Positions 44,439 to 53,600 are shown, counted from the stretch's first letter. The stretch is DNA of 64,000 bases from CAZGLR01 sp964526635 (GCA_964526635.1 CAZGLR010000004.1:3444-67443), one strand, 5' to 3'. Notes: generated by a model from the letters alone, not told the origin. Program-made: numbers and translations.

Positions 44439-45229
44439 CAGTCATTTCCCCGGTAGCCGGATTCGATTATGACTTTGCGCTTCATAGTATTTTCCTGTTC
44501 CGCCTCTTCCAGCGCCCGCAGGATACGCTCGGCATCTTCCTTGCTCATCTCCTGCTGTGTCGTATCGGGTTGAGGCTGCGGTTGCTGCTGCTGTTCTTCC
44601 TCATCTTGCTCCTGTTGCTCTTGTTGCTGTTGCTGCTGCTGTTGTTGTTCCTCTTCCTGTTGTTCCTCTTCCTGCGGCTGTGGTTGCTCCTGCTCTTGTT
44701 CCTGCTCGCCCTGTTGCTGCTGCTCTTGTTCTTCCTGTTCCTGCTTTTCTTTTTCTTCCTGTTCCTGCTGTTGTTCGTCCTGATTTTGCTCCTGGTTCTC
44801 CATCTGTTCTTTCAGGCGATTCCGGGCCAGTTCAAGATTGTACTTGGCATCGAGATCATCGGGATTGATTTCAAGAGTCTTGCGATAGGAATTGATCGCG
44901 CTCATATAATCTTCACGCTCGAAATGGGTATTGCCAAGATTATAATACGCCGCCGCCTGCAGGTCGGCATCGTCGGTGTTAAGTGCCTGTTCGAACTTGA
45001 TGGCGGCGGTATCATAATTTTCTGCCTTGAGCAGGGCGGTGCCCTGATTGAAGGCGATCTCCGGCGTTTGGGGGGCCTCTATTTCTGCCTGATTATAAAA
45101 GTCGAGCGCCTCCTTGAAGTCACCGTCGCGGAATTCCTTATTCCCCTTGCGCACCAGCGATTCGGGGTTCGCGAAAACCGCGCCGACCGTGATGACTATA
45201 CTCACTATGGTTACAACAACATATCTCAT
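44435..45229 (-). CDS. batC: BatC: TPR protein with long Gln/Glu tract
   Basis: A 264-residue protein. The start is ATG 45229 (MRYVVVTIVSIVITVGAVFA), which gives a clear signal peptide and a 4-base overlap with the batB stop; the open frame to 45316 is not needed. Three TPR-like repeats occupy about 21-135 (AAAYYNLGNTHFEREDYMSA). Residues 141-226 are almost only Gln and Glu, then a short helical C-terminus. BatC proteins often carry charged low-complexity tails, but this one is extreme. Confidence 0.87.
   Translation of the reverse strand: MRYVVVTIVSIVITVGAVFANPESLVRKGNKEFRDGDFKEALDFYNQAEIEAPQTPEIAFNQGTALLKAENYDTAAIKFEQALNTDDADLQAAAYYNLGNTHFEREDYMSAINSYRKTLEINPDDLDAKYNLELARNRLKEQMENQEQNQDEQQQEQEEKEKQEQEEQEQQQQGEQEQEQEQPQPQEEEQQEEEQQQQQQQQQEQQEQDEEEQQQQPQPQPDTTQQEMSKEDAERILRALEEAEQENTMKRKVIIESGYRGNDW
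44552..44809 (-). repeat. Low-complexity Gln/Glu-coding tract in batC
   Basis: About 86 codons made mostly of CAG/CAA and GAG/GAA, giving a run of imperfect CTG/TTC-like triplets on the plus strand. Includes a run of nine consecutive Gln. The tract is likely to vary in length between strains by slippage. It also creates a spurious long poly-Leu frame on the opposite strand. Confidence 0.85.
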
Positions 45230-46263
45230 CGACGAATCCGTGGAATGTTTTTGCGTATCCGTTCGGGAATAAATACTTCCCAGACGATGAACAATAGCGC
45301 CAGTGACAACGGCCACTGGAAGCGATCATCGTATTGCAGGGTCAGACGGCCCTCGAGTTCTTTCTTTTCCATCGACGATATCTCGCCGTAGATTTTTTCC
45401 AGTTCAAGTTCCGAGGGCGACGCCCGATAATACTTGCCACCAGTGTTCAGCGCGATTTTCTGCAATGTTCGCTGATCCAGTTTACTGACAATGATCTCGC
45501 CATCTTCATCCTTTTTGAATCCGACCCGTTCACCGCGCTGATTATAAATCGGAATCGGTTCGCCCTCGGGATTGCCGATCCCGATCGTGTAAATCTTGAC
45601 ACCCTCTTTGCGGGCGGCCTCGGCGGCCTCAATGGGATTGGTGCCATGATCCTCACCATCGGTCAGCAAAATGACGACTTTATGTTTGCGCTCCTGCCGA
45701 TTAAATGCCTCGGTGGCGGCCTGAATGGCATTACCCAGCGCCGTACCCGGAACCGAGATGATATCGGGATCGAGAGCGTCGAGAAAAAGCCGGGCCGCCG
45801 AATAATCGACCGTCAGCGGACAATGCACAAACGCTTCCCCGGCAAATCCGACCAGGCCGATACGGTCACCCTGAAGCCAGGAGGGATCAATGATGCGCCG
45901 TATCTGCTGCTTGGCTTTATCGAGACGCGAAATCGGCCCCGGCACAACATCGCGGGCCTCCATCGATTTGGACAGATCAAGGGCAATAACGATATCGATC
46001 CCCTCGCGCTTGACCATCTCCATATGCGTCCCCAACTGCGGCTTGGCCGCCGCCACTGACAAAAAGAGAATCGCGATCAGGAGGAGGAGAATCTTGGTCG
46101 TTTTGCGCTTAAACGATAACCCGGCGGCCGCCCGCATAACCAGCGGCAGATCGCCAAAACGGGCCAGAATCTTTTTCCGGTTTTCTATCGACCACCAGAA
46201 AAACAGGCCGATGATCGGAATCAGCGCTATCCCAAGCAAATATATCGGTTCATAAAAACGCAT
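45226..46263 (-). CDS. batB: BatB: von Willebrand A domain membrane protein
   Basis: A 345-residue inner-membrane protein: two N-terminal helices (IYLLGIALIPIIGLFFWW; ILLLLIAILFLSVAAA), a VWA domain with MIDAS motif DLSKSMEARD (about 93-102) and later TDGEDHGTNP, and a C-terminal helix (WPLSLALLFIVWEVFIPE). Starts 20 bases after the batA stop. Metal-dependent adhesion is probably used to bind partners in the periplasm. Confidence 0.9.
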   Translation of the reverse strand: MRFYEPIYLLGIALIPIIGLFFWWSIENRKKILARFGDLPLVMRAAAGLSFKRKTTKILLLLIAILFLSVAAAKPQLGTHMEMVKREGIDIVIALDLSKSMEARDVVPGPISRLDKAKQQIRRIIDPSWLQGDRIGLVGFAGEAFVHCPLTVDYSAARLFLDALDPDIISVPGTALGNAIQAATEAFNRQERKHKVVILLTDGEDHGTNPIEAAEAARKEGVKIYTIGIGNPEGEPIPIYNQRGERVGFKKDEDGEIIVSKLDQRTLQKIALNTGGKYYRASPSELELEKIYGEISSMEKKELEGRLTLQYDDRFQWPLSLALLFIVWEVFIPERIRKNIPRIRR

Positions 46264-46283
46264 GGATCGTCACAAGTCCTCAT

Positions 46284-47315
46284 TCAGGGAATTTTCCGCA
46301 GCCAGGTCTGCCCCAAAAATATCTCGGCAATCAAAAGAGCAAAACCTGCCAAAAGCCATTCGAAAAACAATTCCCTATACTGTATATACTCATTAATCTC
46401 TATCTTTGTTTTCTCGAGCCGGTCAATTTCTTCATAGATCTTATTCAGCTCTTCCCCCGACCGCGCCCGGAAGTACATTCCCCCGGTGACATCGGCGATT
46501 TTCTGCAGGGTTTCTTCATCGATTTCGCTGGGCACATAGACATAACGCTTGCCGAAAATAGGATCATCGACCGGCATCATGACATTGCCGGTTTTGCCGA
46601 CGCCAATCGTATAGACTTTGATGCCCATTGTTTCCGCAATATTGGCCGCAGTGACCGGATCGATTTCCCAAACATTGTTGACACCATCGGTAAGGAGAAC
46701 GATAACCTTGGATTTGGCCTCAGAGTTTTTCAGACGGTTGACCGATGATGCCACTGCCAGTCCAATCGCGGTGCCATCTTCGATCTGCCCGAAATTAACC
46801 TGGGCTAAAAAATCCCTAAGGATACCATAGTCAAGTGTCAACGGGCACTGAGTAAATGCCGCCCGGGCAAACACCACCAGGCCGATTCGATCGTTGGTGC
46901 GGCGCTGAATGAAACTTTCGATTTCTTCCTTGGCGACATAAAGTCGGTTATGCGGCTTGAAATCTTCGGCTTTCATCGAGCTGGAGATATCAAGGGCCAG
47001 GACGATATCGATACCCTCGGCCGTGATATCACGCTGCTGACTGCCGGCTTGCGGACGGGCCATGGCGACGAATAAAAACGCGACCGCCAGTATCCGCAGA
47101 ATCGACAACAACGGCCGCAAACGCTGCCGCAACGATCGGGAGCGAGTTTTAACCAGCGAGATATCGCTGTAGCGAACCGATGCGGTCGTCTTCGGCTGCC
47201 GGGCGATAGCATACCAGATCATCAGGGCGACCACGATCGCACCGACCAATAGAATCAACCAGCCCGGCACGTGCAGGAAGATCATATCCCAACCTTCGAA
47301 TTTGAGGATGTTCAC
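46284..47315 (-). CDS. batA: BatA: von Willebrand A domain membrane protein
   Basis: A 343-residue paralogue of BatB with helices near the N-terminus (LILLVGAIVVALMIWYAIA), MIDAS motif LALDISSSMKAEDF, a second metal-site segment LLTDGVNNVWE, and a C-terminal helix (LLAGFALLIAEIFLG). The start overlaps the preceding gene by 4 bases. An internal ATG at codon 11 is another possible start and would remove the hydrophilic first ten residues. Confidence 0.9.
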   Translation of the reverse strand: MNILKFEGWDMIFLHVPGWLILLVGAIVVALMIWYAIARQPKTTASVRYSDISLVKTRSRSLRQRLRPLLSILRILAVAFLFVAMARPQAGSQQRDITAEGIDIVLALDISSSMKAEDFKPHNRLYVAKEEIESFIQRRTNDRIGLVVFARAAFTQCPLTLDYGILRDFLAQVNFGQIEDGTAIGLAVASSVNRLKNSEAKSKVIVLLTDGVNNVWEIDPVTAANIAETMGIKVYTIGVGKTGNVMMPVDDPIFGKRYVYVPSEIDEETLQKIADVTGGMYFRARSGEELNKIYEEIDRLEKTKIEINEYIQYRELFFEWLLAGFALLIAEIFLGQTWLRKIP

Positions 47316-48388
47316 GAGCGGTCATCCTCCTTTCTGGTATCGAAATATTCCTGCAATTCCGGCGGCGCAAAACGGAGATCATCGGTACGCCCGGAGCTAT
47401 TGGTGGAAGTTGATGATGACATGGCCAGCTGCTGCGTTATCTCCTCGCGCAACGGCATCAGAGTATACTCGCGAGTCGTATCTACCAGTTCATACGCCTG
47501 AGTCCAGTCGGCCTCGGGCTGATTTGGCTCCGGCTTTTGTTTGGCGAATTTGATCAAATCGGCCCCGGACAGAAAGCTGATGATGGCATCACGATGACCC
47601 TTATCGAAATCGACGTCATTGAAGTACTCATCGATTTCTTCAGTAGTCAGATCGATGGCATTGAAGCCGAACTTACGGCCAAGATATTTCCGGAATATCT
47701 CCGTCAATTCGAAATAGAACAGCTTGGTCTCGCCCTTTTCCGGCAAATTCTTTTGTTTGAGCATAGCCAGGTCTGAATACGCGATCTCCCAGGGCGGGCG
47801 GGTGTCTTTTTCTTCGGCTTCTTTCTTGTGGCGATGCCGCAGCCATCCGATAATCGCGGCGGCAATCAGTATCGCCAGCAAGGCTCCAATTATGATAGCG
47901 TTCCGGCGACTTTCTCCACCGAGTGATACCGGCGGGCGCTCGGGACGCAGATTTACATTCAGCGAATCGGCATCGGGACCGAGCATTGATTTGACCGTTA
48001 TCGTAATCGGAGAGGCATTGATTACTTTCGCGACGGAATCGGCACCGACGTACTCGATCGGCAGCGGCGGGATTTTATACTCGCCGGTCGTAAATGTGCG
48101 AATTTTGAATTCCAAAGTCTGCCGCATCCGTCCGCCGGATATCTTCTTTTCTTCGCCGACATGGTAATCTTTGACATCAAAGTAGCCCAGGTTAGCCCCG
48201 ACCAGCGGCGGCGTGACATCGAGGGAACTATCGCGCTCGATCGTGACCATATAGGTGATAACATCACCGATATAAACCGTTTGGCGATCAACCGCTTCGG
48301 TGACAATTATTTGATCCTGACCGACAATCGCTGCCACCAGGAGCATCATCAATACAACCGTTATAATATGTATCCGACTCACCCGCAC
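47312..48388 (-). CDS. BatD-like/DUF4381-like membrane-anchored protein
   Basis: A 358-residue protein with a signal peptide ending at about AIVG, exposing Gln at the mature N-terminus. It has a BatD-like beta-sandwich (VYIGDVITYMVTIERDSS), one transmembrane helix at about 161-181 (IIIGALLAILIAAAIIGWL), and a cytoplasmic helical domain (LFYFELTEIFRKYLGRKFG). The layout matches DUF4381-type proteins that accompany BatA/BatB. It begins exactly after the stop of the GT-C gene and overlaps batA, so it is in the operon. Confidence 0.75.
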   Translation of the reverse strand: MRVSRIHIITVVLMMLLVAAIVGQDQIIVTEAVDRQTVYIGDVITYMVTIERDSSLDVTPPLVGANLGYFDVKDYHVGEEKKISGGRMRQTLEFKIRTFTTGEYKIPPLPIEYVGADSVAKVINASPITITVKSMLGPDADSLNVNLRPERPPVSLGGESRRNAIIIGALLAILIAAAIIGWLRHRHKKEAEEKDTRPPWEIAYSDLAMLKQKNLPEKGETKLFYFELTEIFRKYLGRKFGFNAIDLTTEEIDEYFNDVDFDKGHRDAIISFLSGADLIKFAKQKPEPNQPEADWTQAYELVDTTREYTLMPLREEITQQLAMSSSTSTNSSGRTDDLRFAPPELQEYFDTRKEDDRS

Positions 48389-49825
48389 TTACTTCCTCCC
48401 GTAAATCCGATAGCGGTCGATTTCTTCCACAAGCACATAAAAGGAATCACAGGCTGCTTGCATATACGTCGCCGGTGTATCAAGAACAATGATATATTCG
48501 GGTATCTGCAGGGCCATAATCCTGTTGAGATAATCCGGTGTCGCCAGATGATAGCGCGCTACGTCCTCGGCCGGAAACGGCAATGGATACGCATATCCGA
48601 CAAACTCGGTCCTGTCGACAACATCACGCCCCCCGGCCAGCGCCAGTCCCGGCAAATCGGCCAGCACCGGTGCAGTGGCCGAGGAATCTTTGATAAAGCG
48701 TCCGACCTCGCGGATAGTGCTGAGCATGCTGTGATTATCGAAAGGGCGTGCGCCTCCGATAAATATCACAATGTACGGAATCACGCCCAGCAGATAGATT
48801 GCTGCAATGATGCCGATCCGCCATCGCCGCATAATAAACGGTTTCAATCGTTCAACCACAGGAACAGACCCCAGCAGCACAAATGGTATCGCCTGAACGA
48901 AGTATTGCTGATGGATCGGGGCCGGAATCAGATATACAACAACCAATATCGTCGCGACAACACTGGCGGCAATAAATCGAAATCCGCTCCGTCGGGTCAG
49001 GAGATTCCAGACAGCCGCGACAAATAGAATCATCGTTGCCAGAAGCTGCGGATTGATCAGCATCTTCGCGATCGTTTTCAGCTTCGACAACACTACCGGT
49101 CCCGAGGGCGACTCGACATCCCGAATAAGATGGAAACCGAGATTATTGAAATAGAATCGTTCGGGATCATAGAACCATAGACGCAGAGTAGGCATAGAAA
49201 CCAGCACGACAGCACTCAGCATCAAAAGAGTAGTTACCACCATGCGACCGTCGGAGCGCAGCGCACCGATAGCAATGACTGCCGGCAGTACCGGCACCAA
49301 CACCAGCCGCATATTGACCGCCAGCGCAGCCGCCATAGCCGCCCCGATAGCAGTGAAGCTGTTCTGCTGTCGCGGCAAAAACAGGAAGGCAAAGGCCGCA
49401 AGAAGTAGAAAATCGGTCCAGGGGTATGGTTTCACAACACTGTGAAATGATATAATCAGGCCACTGAAGGCATATAAAAAGAACAACCCGGCGGCAACAT
49501 CGAGATCTTTGGTAAAACGCCGCAGGAGCAGCAGGAATACAACTGCTGCCGCTATGGCGACAGCCACCGAGGCCGCCCGTGCAGCCATAATTGATGCGAA
49601 TCCGCCGCCCGTCAATGGCGCGATGAGGATTGGGTAATAGGGCATCTGCGGATAGAAGAAATCGCTGTAAAGCAGCCGTCCCTGTGCAACTTCCCGGGCC
49701 GCCGAGAGATAGAAGCCCTCGTCGTTGTCCATCAGTCGCATCGAAGCAAACCATACCAGAAGCAATGCATGGCATACCAGCAGCCCCAGAATAATCAATT
49801 TCGTCTGTTTGCTTGCGACAGTCAT
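48389..49825 (-). CDS. GT-C (GT39-like) membrane glycosyltransferase inside the bat operon
   Basis: A 478-residue polytopic protein with about ten transmembrane helices. The first periplasmic loop carries MDNDEGFYLSAAREVAQG with acidic residues at 33, 35 and 36, the catalytic pattern of GT-C enzymes that use polyprenyl-phosphate sugars. A short periplasmic C-terminal domain follows (residues about 385-478). Similar to dolichyl-phosphate-mannose-like and ArnT-like transferases; donor and acceptor unknown. It is wedged between the DUF58 gene and the DUF4381-like gene, touching the latter without a gap. Such a gene is not a normal member of bat operons. Confidence 0.78.
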   Translation of the reverse strand: MTVASKQTKLIILGLLVCHALLLVWFASMRLMDNDEGFYLSAAREVAQGRLLYSDFFYPQMPYYPILIAPLTGGGFASIMAARAASVAVAIAAAVVFLLLLRRFTKDLDVAAGLFFLYAFSGLIISFHSVVKPYPWTDFLLLAAFAFLFLPRQQNSFTAIGAAMAAALAVNMRLVLVPVLPAVIAIGALRSDGRMVVTTLLMLSAVVLVSMPTLRLWFYDPERFYFNNLGFHLIRDVESPSGPVVLSKLKTIAKMLINPQLLATMILFVAAVWNLLTRRSGFRFIAASVVATILVVVYLIPAPIHQQYFVQAIPFVLLGSVPVVERLKPFIMRRWRIGIIAAIYLLGVIPYIVIFIGGARPFDNHSMLSTIREVGRFIKDSSATAPVLADLPGLALAGGRDVVDRTEFVGYAYPLPFPAEDVARYHLATPDYLNRIMALQIPEYIIVLDTPATYMQAACDSFYVLVEEIDRYRIYGRK

Positions 49826-49857
49826 ATCGGTCTTTTCTACACGCTGCGATAATAGTC

Positions 49858-50733
49858 TCAGCGCCGTTTTTCCCGCATCTTGAAAAACTGAATCAACGGC
49901 ACGATATAGGAACGATCCGTTCGGATCTGGATAAAATCGAGATCCATCAACCGGAAATCACGCTGCAGTTTGCCGTTGGCTTCCTCGGCCTGCTGCATAA
50001 ATTCGCGGCGGAAATCAGGTGAGGTGGTATCGATCAACACGATTTCGCCGGTTTCCGCATCTTCCAGTTCAATCAGGCCATAATTACCGAATTCAATCTC
50101 GCGCGGATCGGTGATTTTCAAAGCGATGATATCGTGCTTTTTATTGGCGATGCGCAGCGGGGTGTAGAAATCCTCGGACAAAAAGTCGGAAATCAGAAAC
50201 ACAACCGACTTGCGCTTGGTCACGCGATTGAAAAATTCCAGCGCCCCGGCGATATCGGTTTTGGTATGCTGCGGCTCGAAATAGAGCACTTCGCGGATTA
50301 AACGCAACACATGGCCCTTGCCCTTTTGCGGCGGTATGAACTTCTCGATTTCATCGGTGAAAATAATCAGTCCGACCTTGTCGTTGTTTTTGATCGCCGA
50401 AAACGCCAGCAGAGCGCACAATTCCGCGGCCAGTTCTTCCTTATACTTCTCATAAGTGCCGAAGCGACCGGAGGATGAGGCATCGACCAGCAGCATCACC
50501 GTCAGTTCACGCTCTTCCTTGAATTTCTTGATATGCGGCATGCCGGTGCGGGCGGTGACATTCCAGTCGATCAGGCGGATATCATCCCCGACAGCATACT
50601 CCCGCACCTCCTCAAATTCCATCCCCTGGCCCTTGAAGGTGGAATGGTATTCACCCGAGAAGAGATCATTGACCAGCCGCCGCGTCCGTATTTCAATACG
50701 GCGGACCTTTTTGAATATTTCCTTTCCGACCAT
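49858..50733 (-). CDS. DUF58 domain protein (MoxR-associated)
   Basis: A 291-residue cytoplasmic protein of the DUF58 family, which contains a VWA-like fold. FKGQGMEFEEVREYAVGDD and IRLIDWNVTARTG (about 34-65) are the family hallmark, followed by LLVDASSSGRFG as a MIDAS-like motif and LISDFLSEDF. No membrane segments. DUF58 proteins nearly always accompany MoxR ATPases, here 8 bases upstream. Confidence 0.92.
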   Translation of the reverse strand: MVGKEIFKKVRRIEIRTRRLVNDLFSGEYHSTFKGQGMEFEEVREYAVGDDIRLIDWNVTARTGMPHIKKFKEERELTVMLLVDASSSGRFGTYEKYKEELAAELCALLAFSAIKNNDKVGLIIFTDEIEKFIPPQKGKGHVLRLIREVLYFEPQHTKTDIAGALEFFNRVTKRKSVVFLISDFLSEDFYTPLRIANKKHDIIALKITDPREIEFGNYGLIELEDAETGEIVLIDTTSPDFRREFMQQAEEANGKLQRDFRLMDLDFIQIRTDRSYIVPLIQFFKMREKRR

Positions 50734-50741
50734 GGCTGCTA

Positions 50742-51731
50742 TTACGGCACCTCAATAGTATCGAAAATAGTCTGGATAAGGTCATCGGATGTCTTCTCTT
50801 CCGCCTCGGCCTCATACGTCACGATGATACGATGCCGCAGGACATCATGGCCGATCGCCTTGACATCTTCAGGCGTGATATACCCGCGTCCTTTGAGAAA
50901 CGCCCGCGCCTTGGCCGCCAGATTCAGGTAAATCGTGGCGCGCGGCGAAGCCCCAAAGGAGATCAGATCGGTCAGCGAATCGAGACCATAGCGCGATGGT
51001 TCCCGGGTGGCGAACACAATATTGAGGATATAGTCTTTGACTTTTTCATCGACGTAGATTTTCGATACAATCTTGCGGGCCTCAATTATCGACATGAGGT
51101 CGACCGACTGTGTGACGTTATGGGTTTCGCCGACAGTCATCATGTCCATGATCTTCCGCTCTTCTTCCTGCGACGGATACGTGATTTTTAGCTTGAGCAT
51201 GAAACGGTCGACCTGGGCTTCCGGCAACGGATAGGTTCCCTCCTGTTCAATCGGGTTCTGGGTAGCCAGAACTAAAAATGGGATATCCAGCGGGAAGGTC
51301 GTATCGCCGATCGTGACCTGTCGTTCCTGCATCGCTTCAAGCAGTGCCGATTGAACTTTGGCGGGGGCGCGATTGATTTCATCGGCCAGGATGATATTGG
51401 AGAAGATCGGGCCTTTTTTGATGGTGAATTCAGCCTTCTGCGGGTTGTAGATCATCGTGCCCAGTAAATCAGCCGGGAGCAGATCAGGCGTAAACTGGAT
51501 GCGCTTGAAATCCACCCGTATTGCCTGGGCCAGTGATTTGACCGCAAGCGTCTTGGCTAATCCGGGGACGCCTTCGAGCAGGATGTGACCATCAGCCAGC
51601 AGACCGATCATGAGCCGCTCGATCATATGTTTCTGACCAACGACGACTGTTGAAAGTTCACGGGTCAACTCTTCGATAAAGCCCGATTTCTGTTCTACTT
51701 CTTCCTGAATCTGTCGAATATCCAGATCCAT
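50742..51731 (-). CDS. MoxR family AAA+ ATPase
   Basis: Chaperone-like ATPase thought to act on VWA partners. The 329 residues have Walker A EGVPGLAKT (about 54-62), Walker B IILADEINRAPAK, sensor motif ATQNPIEQEGTYPLPEAQVD, and the C-terminal lid with SFGASPRATIYL. Drives the bat operon together with DUF58, BatA and BatB. Confidence 0.95.
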   Translation of the reverse strand: MDLDIRQIQEEVEQKSGFIEELTRELSTVVVGQKHMIERLMIGLLADGHILLEGVPGLAKTLAVKSLAQAIRVDFKRIQFTPDLLPADLLGTMIYNPQKAEFTIKKGPIFSNIILADEINRAPAKVQSALLEAMQERQVTIGDTTFPLDIPFLVLATQNPIEQEGTYPLPEAQVDRFMLKLKITYPSQEEERKIMDMMTVGETHNVTQSVDLMSIIEARKIVSKIYVDEKVKDYILNIVFATREPSRYGLDSLTDLISFGASPRATIYLNLAAKARAFLKGRGYITPEDVKAIGHDVLRHRIIVTYEAEAEEKTSDDLIQTIFDTIEVP

Positions 51732-51743
51732 CTATGCCTCCAT

Positions 51744-52634
51744 CTATTTCTGAGTCGCTTTTTGTTCGAAAAAAGAAATTACTGCTATGTATGTGGATTC
51801 TATTTGCTCCGATGTAGGAGATATCGGCTGAAACTTAACATCCTGACATTTCTCAATCCACGACGTCAATTTGACTTTTTCCTCACTGTCGTCCAGTTCC
51901 GCTATCGCCTCAAGAACTTCCTGCCCGGTTTTCCCGGCCAGGTGCAGGCTGTGTTCTGTCTCAAGATACCGAATCAGCAGCCGGTAGAGCCGTGAATAAA
52001 ACTGCTTGCCTTCAGATACGGTCTCGCGCCTGATCTGTTCCAGTTCATTAATCAGCGGCCGCTGTGTGTCCTTTTCGGTGTCCTCTCGCCTGCGGGGTCC
52101 GGAAACTGCCCAGATTAGACCTCCGCAACCCAGTACGACAACAGCCAGCAATATACCGATGATTATATCCTGTGGCCGGGTGCGAGTCGGTTTCGGGATG
52201 GGCTTGTCTATCTCGACAGTAATCCGGCCGGTTTCAAGGGTATGGGACTCTCCGGTTTCGCGGTTTTGGGCGGTGATGACTATCGGTTCAATAACACCGG
52301 TACCATAGTCGATCGGTTTGAGATAATACGTATAGATTCGGGTAGTAATTTCATCGCCATCATCATTCCGGCCGCTGGAAATAGACGTCGCTGATCCTGC
52401 CGCCTCGAGCTTTTGCAGAGTCGGTGTAGGATAGGCATCCAGTTCATACAAATATGGTTCCCCCTGCCAACTGAGCCGCACGGTCAGAGTATCGGTATTT
52501 TCAAAGGCTATCGCGACCGAAGAAACCTCAGCCGATAATTCAATATTTTTGGCTTCCACGCCGCTGATCGAAAGAACCAGACAGAAGCTGATGAACCATC
52601 CTGCAAGAGTGATAACTTTTTCCATAATAAGCAC
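51744..52634 (-). CDS. Unknown bat-operon membrane-anchored protein
   Basis: A 296-residue protein with a signal peptide (VITLAGWFISFCLVLSISGVEA), a beta-rich periplasmic domain (to about 155), one transmembrane helix (IIIGILLAVVVLGCGGLIWA) and a cytoplasmic helical domain. Same layout as the DUF4381-like protein at 47312-48388 but little obvious sequence identity. The start is GTG 52634 or ATG 52625; the second gives a cleaner signal peptide. First gene of the bat operon, 12 bases before moxR. No recognised family beyond BatD/DUF4381-like layout. Confidence 0.7.
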   Translation of the reverse strand: MLIMEKVITLAGWFISFCLVLSISGVEAKNIELSAEVSSVAIAFENTDTLTVRLSWQGEPYLYELDAYPTPTLQKLEAAGSATSISSGRNDDGDEITTRIYTYYLKPIDYGTGVIEPIVITAQNRETGESHTLETGRITVEIDKPIPKPTRTRPQDIIIGILLAVVVLGCGGLIWAVSGPRRREDTEKDTQRPLINELEQIRRETVSEGKQFYSRLYRLLIRYLETEHSLHLAGKTGQEVLEAIAELDDSEEKVKLTSWIEKCQDVKFQPISPTSEQIESTYIAVISFFEQKATQK

Positions 52635-52745
52635 TTAATAAAGCGGCCAGGGTATCTGCCGTCAAGTTTAAAGCTGTCCTCCATTACTCGTTTTATACCG
52701 CTGGGACGGCGAAAGTTTTCAAGAAAAATTCCCCGAATATTGTTA

Positions 52746-53600
52746 TCAATACGCCTTGCCCACCAGTAACGCGGCCAACGCCGGCAGCATCTGCAGCTTG
52801 ATCAGCAGTGCTATTTTGCCGACATTTGATTGACCGGCGGGAAAAAACAATAGCAGAATTTCGACAAATAGCGGTGCCAGGACCATAATTCCGACTATGA
52901 TCATAAAGAGATCAGAAAACCATCCCCGGAGCCAGGATGCAATACAAACAACGCTTAATATGATAGCCGAAACCATAGCTACCAAAGCGGCCGAGGATTG
53001 ACCATATTTAATGGGCAGCGTTTTGCTGCCGGTCCGAGCGTCCCCCTCGGCATCGGCCATATCTTTGACTATTTCCCGACTGAAATGCATGCAGAATGCG
53101 AATATTCCGGCCAAAATCGGCCCGGGCACGGCGACAACGGCTGCCAGGCCATAGGCAGAGGCTGCAAAGACAAACGGCAAACCGCCAAGGAGGGCTACGA
53201 CGACATTGCCGGCCACCATGATGTGTTTTAAAGAAAGGTCGTACCAAATCAATCCGATGATCGCTCCGGCGGCCAGAAGTCTCCCGGGCCACGACATGGG
53301 GATCATCAATCCCAGCGCAACCAGGAAAAACAGGGCGGCAAAGACATACGCCTGCCCGGAAGACAATGTTCCCATTGGCAATGGACGGTGCGGGTGATTG
53401 GTTTTATCAGATGAATAATCAACAATGTCGTTGAGGATGTTGCCGAATCCGCAGATAAAGAACGCCGCGGCGGGGTAGATATAATTCAACGGAGCGAGCT
53501 GATCTCCGGGCAGCAAATAATACCCGACTATAACCCCGAAGGCCGCAATCAGGCAGTTGCCCAGGCGCATCACGGCGCAATATGCCACCAGTAATCTCAT
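52746..53600 (-). CDS. UbiA-type prenyltransferase, DGGGP-synthase-like
   Basis: A 284-residue polytopic enzyme that transfers a prenyl chain. The two Asp-rich motifs are NDIVDYSSDKTNHPHRPLP (about 58-76) and DMADAEGDARTGSKTLPI (about 181-198). The NHPHRPLPxG and DxEGDxxTGxKTLPI forms resemble archaeal digeranylgeranylglyceryl-phosphate synthases and their FCB-group homologues more than MenA or UbiA. Substrate assignment is therefore tentative. The gene ends the envelope cluster, 35 bases after the Omp85 gene. Confidence 0.8.
   Translation of the reverse strand: MRLLVAYCAVMRLGNCLIAAFGVIVGYYLLPGDQLAPLNYIYPAAAFFICGFGNILNDIVDYSSDKTNHPHRPLPMGTLSSGQAYVFAALFFLVALGLMIPMSWPGRLLAAGAIIGLIWYDLSLKHIMVAGNVVVALLGGLPFVFAASAYGLAAVVAVPGPILAGIFAFCMHFSREIVKDMADAEGDARTGSKTLPIKYGQSSAALVAMVSAIILSVVCIASWLRGWFSDLFMIIVGIMVLAPLFVEILLLFFPAGQSNVGKIALLIKLQMLPALAALLVGKAY

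Noticed and set aside
44552..44809. CRISPR-like or tandem repeat array
   Set aside because: The periodicity is codon-level (3 bases) with no spacer structure; it is explained by the BatC protein.
44570..45391. 273-codon plus-strand frame rich in Leu, resembling a membrane protein
   Set aside because: It is the reverse of the batC Gln/Glu tract, where CAG/CAA and GAG/GAA read as CTG/TTG and CTC/TTC.
52637..52665. TTGACG-N17-TTTATT upstream of the bat operon
   Set aside because: Good spacing, but the -10 nearly overlaps the start codon and would give a leaderless mRNA; kept only as a weak possibility.
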